From Vibrio rotiferianus CAIM 577 = LMG 21460 (GTDB lineage: Bacteria > Pseudomonadota > Gammaproteobacteria > Enterobacterales > Vibrionaceae), in the NCBI RefSeq assembly GCF_002741985.1, contig NZ_APHW01000036.1, forward strand, positions 10 through 64,009: a DNA stretch of 64,000 nucleotides, read 5' to 3'. This document shows, one piece after another, positions 62,703 to 64,000 of this stretch. The notes beneath the pieces are model-generated. The model did no database searches. It worked only from the letters and a program-made list of their open reading frames with translations, and was not told the DNA's origin. A program made the translations under genes and the position numbers. Each line of letters starts with the position of its first letter. The first letter of the stretch is position 1.

Positions 62703-63370
62703 CGTACATACGCCTTATTCAATTTCGCTTCTGCCCAAATTTGAACTCGAGTCAGAATCACCACCACACCCCAATAAATCAGTGCGACTGCAAGGAAAGC
62801 TTCAAAGAAGCGGAAGCTCGAAGAGGCTTCCATCTGCGCCTTGGCCATGATTTCTGCTACACCCAAGGTGAAGGCGAGGGAAGTCGACTTAATCATATCG
62901 ATAAAGTAATTCATCAATGAAGGCAATGCGACTCGTGTGGCTTGTGGCAAGATAATACGACGCATCGCTTGTGGTGTTGTCATGCCCACCGACAAGCTCG
63001 CTTCCATTTGACTGCGATCGATACCGATGATGGCAGCACGAATGCTCTCTGCCATGTAAGCGGCAAAGTGTAATGTTAAACCAATTACCGCAGCAGAGAA
63101 GGCATCGATGCCGACCATGATCGGGAAGATTTGTGGTAGGCCGTAATACAACAAGAACAGCTGAACTAAAAGTGGCGTACCGCGAAAGAAGCTGATGTAA
63201 AGTTGACTTAACTGGTCGAGAACAGGCAGCTTAAATACACGAATATTAGCTAAAATAATGGCTAAAATCAGTGAAAAGACCAATCCCCATGTGGCCATTT
63301 CCATGGTTGTGCCAAGATACTTGAGCAGTATTGGCAGCAGTTCCAACATGTAATTAAAATCAAATCCCAT
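62699..63370 (-). CDS. polar amino-acid ABC transporter permease
   Basis: A 223-aa HisMQ-type permease with about five membrane segments. The N-terminal half has [20 protein letters not shown], and an EAA-like loop ([20 protein letters not shown]) contacts the ATPase. [20 protein letters not shown] resembles cystine-type permeases of the TcyB/TcyL group, so cystine is a reasonable but unproven substrate. Only one permease is present, so it should act as a homodimer. Confidence 0.88.
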   Translation of the reverse strand: MGFDFNYMLELLPILLKYLGTTMEMATWGLVFSLILAIILANIRVFKLPVLDQLSQLYISFFRGTPLLVQLFLLYYGLPQIFPIMVGIDAFSAAVIGLTLHFAAYMAESIRAAIIGIDRSQMEASLSVGMTTPQAMRRIILPQATRVALPSLMNYFIDMIKSTSLAFTLGVAEIMAKAQMEASSSFRFFEAFLAVALIYWGVVVILTRVQIWAEAKLNKAYVR

Positions 63371-63392
63371 ACGACTTACCTTGAGAAAAGAA

Positions 63393-63460
63393 AAGGTGGA
63401 ATACGAAGTTCCACCTTGTCATTAAGTTAAAAAAGGACGCGAGATAAAACTCAGCGTCCT
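63393..63460 (-). terminator. two intercistronic hairpins between binding-protein and permease genes
   Basis: Reading the minus strand, AGGACGC/GCGTCCT (63434-63460) with an inner GAG/CTC is followed by a six-T run, and then AAGGTGGAA/TTCCACCTT (63393-63417) comes before the permease gene. The first looks like a partial terminator; both could protect the upstream mRNA. This would raise binding protein over membrane components, as in many ABC operons. Confidence 0.72.
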
Positions 63461-63475
63461 AAAAGAAGAGAAATG

Positions 63476-64000
63476 TTACTTAGTGATGTCGGCACCAAAC
63501 CATTTCACCGAAATCTTCTCTACTGTTCCATCGGCGCGCATCTCTGCAAGTGCTTTATTCACTTCTGCCTGTAGTTTGCGACCTTTCTCGTTATCTACGA
63601 AAGGCCAAGCGTTTTGAATGGTTTCAAACGGTTCACCCGCAAGCTCTAGTGGCAGGCCCGTTTTCTTAATCAATTCTAGGGCAGACAAGCGATCCATGAT
63701 GAATGCATCAGCGCGGCCAAGTGCTACGTCGTGCTCAATACCCGTATCGTAAGTCTTAATATTGATTTTGCCGTCTTTATCGTAATCGCGCAGCAGTTGC
63801 TCAAAGTTGGAGCCTAGGTTTACCGCAACAGTTTTACCGGCGAGGTCTTCTACACCTTGAATGCTGTCATTGCCTTTACGTACCGTGATTTGTGCACCGT
63901 CTACCACATAAGGGTCTGCGAAAAGGTATTTGGCTTTGCGTGCTTCCGTCATGGTGATCTGGTTAGAGATGGTATCAATACGGCCGGTTTCTAGTAGGCC
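63476..64000 (-). CDS. polar amino-acid ABC transporter substrate-binding protein (5' end cut by window)
   Basis: The C-terminal 174 residues of a family 3 solute-binding protein. The frame is open to the window edge and begins GLLETGRIDTISNQITMTEA, so the ATG at 63952 is internal and not the start. QITVRKGNDSIQGVEDLAGK, RADAFIMDRLSALELI and the end VEKISVKWFGADITK resemble cystine-binding FliY/TcyJ-type proteins. It is the first gene of the ABC operon. Confidence 0.9.
   Translation of the reverse strand, partial: GLLETGRIDTISNQITMTEARKAKYLFADPYVVDGAQITVRKGNDSIQGVEDLAGKTVAVNLGSNFEQLLRDYDKDGKINIKTYDTGIEHDVALGRADAFIMDRLSALELIKKTGLPLELAGEPFETIQNAWPFVDNEKGRKLQAEVNKALAEMRADGTVEKISVKWFGADITK

Overview
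The window is chromosomal DNA of a Vibrio, and most likely the origin-proximal part of chromosome I. The evidence is the gene order and protein sequences: rpmH-rnpA-yidD-yidC-mnmE-mioC, then an oriC-like region, then mnmG-rsmG-parA-parB and the atp operon. A polar amino-acid ABC operon sits just beyond rpmH, and Vibrio-type families (DUF2860, DUF3157) are present. A Harveyi-clade species is plausible but was not tested. No tRNA gene was recognised.

Layout. 1-608: the 5' end of a 16S rRNA gene on the minus strand with its leader and two promoters. 609-9020: yrdA, then minus-strand tsaC-hemF-aroE-DUF1488, plus-strand purEK under a PUR box, and a minus-strand LysM protein-dprA-smg-zinc-ribbon cluster. 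9159-15583: def-fmt-rsmB-trkA-trkH-DUF3157 (translation start, rRNA methylation and K+ uptake). 15622-23452: TrhA-like, Spo0M-like, two tiny tandem ORFs, yihD, ccoG, srkA, a frameshifted dsbA, yihG and a DUF2860 protein. 23502-33153: comM split in two by an AT-rich 8.1 kb mobile element. 33357-39897: the ilv leader peptide and attenuator followed by ilvGMEDA. 39936-45347: punR/punC, an orphan ABC binding protein with a divergent permease, and glmU. 45495-54965 (minus): atpIBEFHAGDC, parAB and rsmG. 54965-64000: mnmG, oriC, mioC, mnmE, yidC, yidD (frameshifted), rnpA, rpmH and a three-gene ABC transporter cut by the window end.

The most unusual region is the element in comM (24385-32512). It carries a large serine recombinase, a RepL-like replication protein downstream of four 15-bp palindromes, a MobV-like relaxase with a candidate oriT, a single-chain restriction-modification protein, and small unknown genes. 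Joining its two ends gives a 50-bp imperfect palindrome with the layout of a serine-integrase attP. Its central AG lies in the only 3 bp (AGC) shared by both junctions. Removing the element restores a 507-codon comM in frame. It therefore looks like a mobilizable, plasmid-like element that integrates into the competence helicase gene.

A second theme is G8 runs. dsbA and yidD are each broken by a G8 run where the family sequence predicts G6, and two more G8 runs lie in a hairpin region of the element. This is either real slippage or a sequencing or assembly artefact; the reads would decide.
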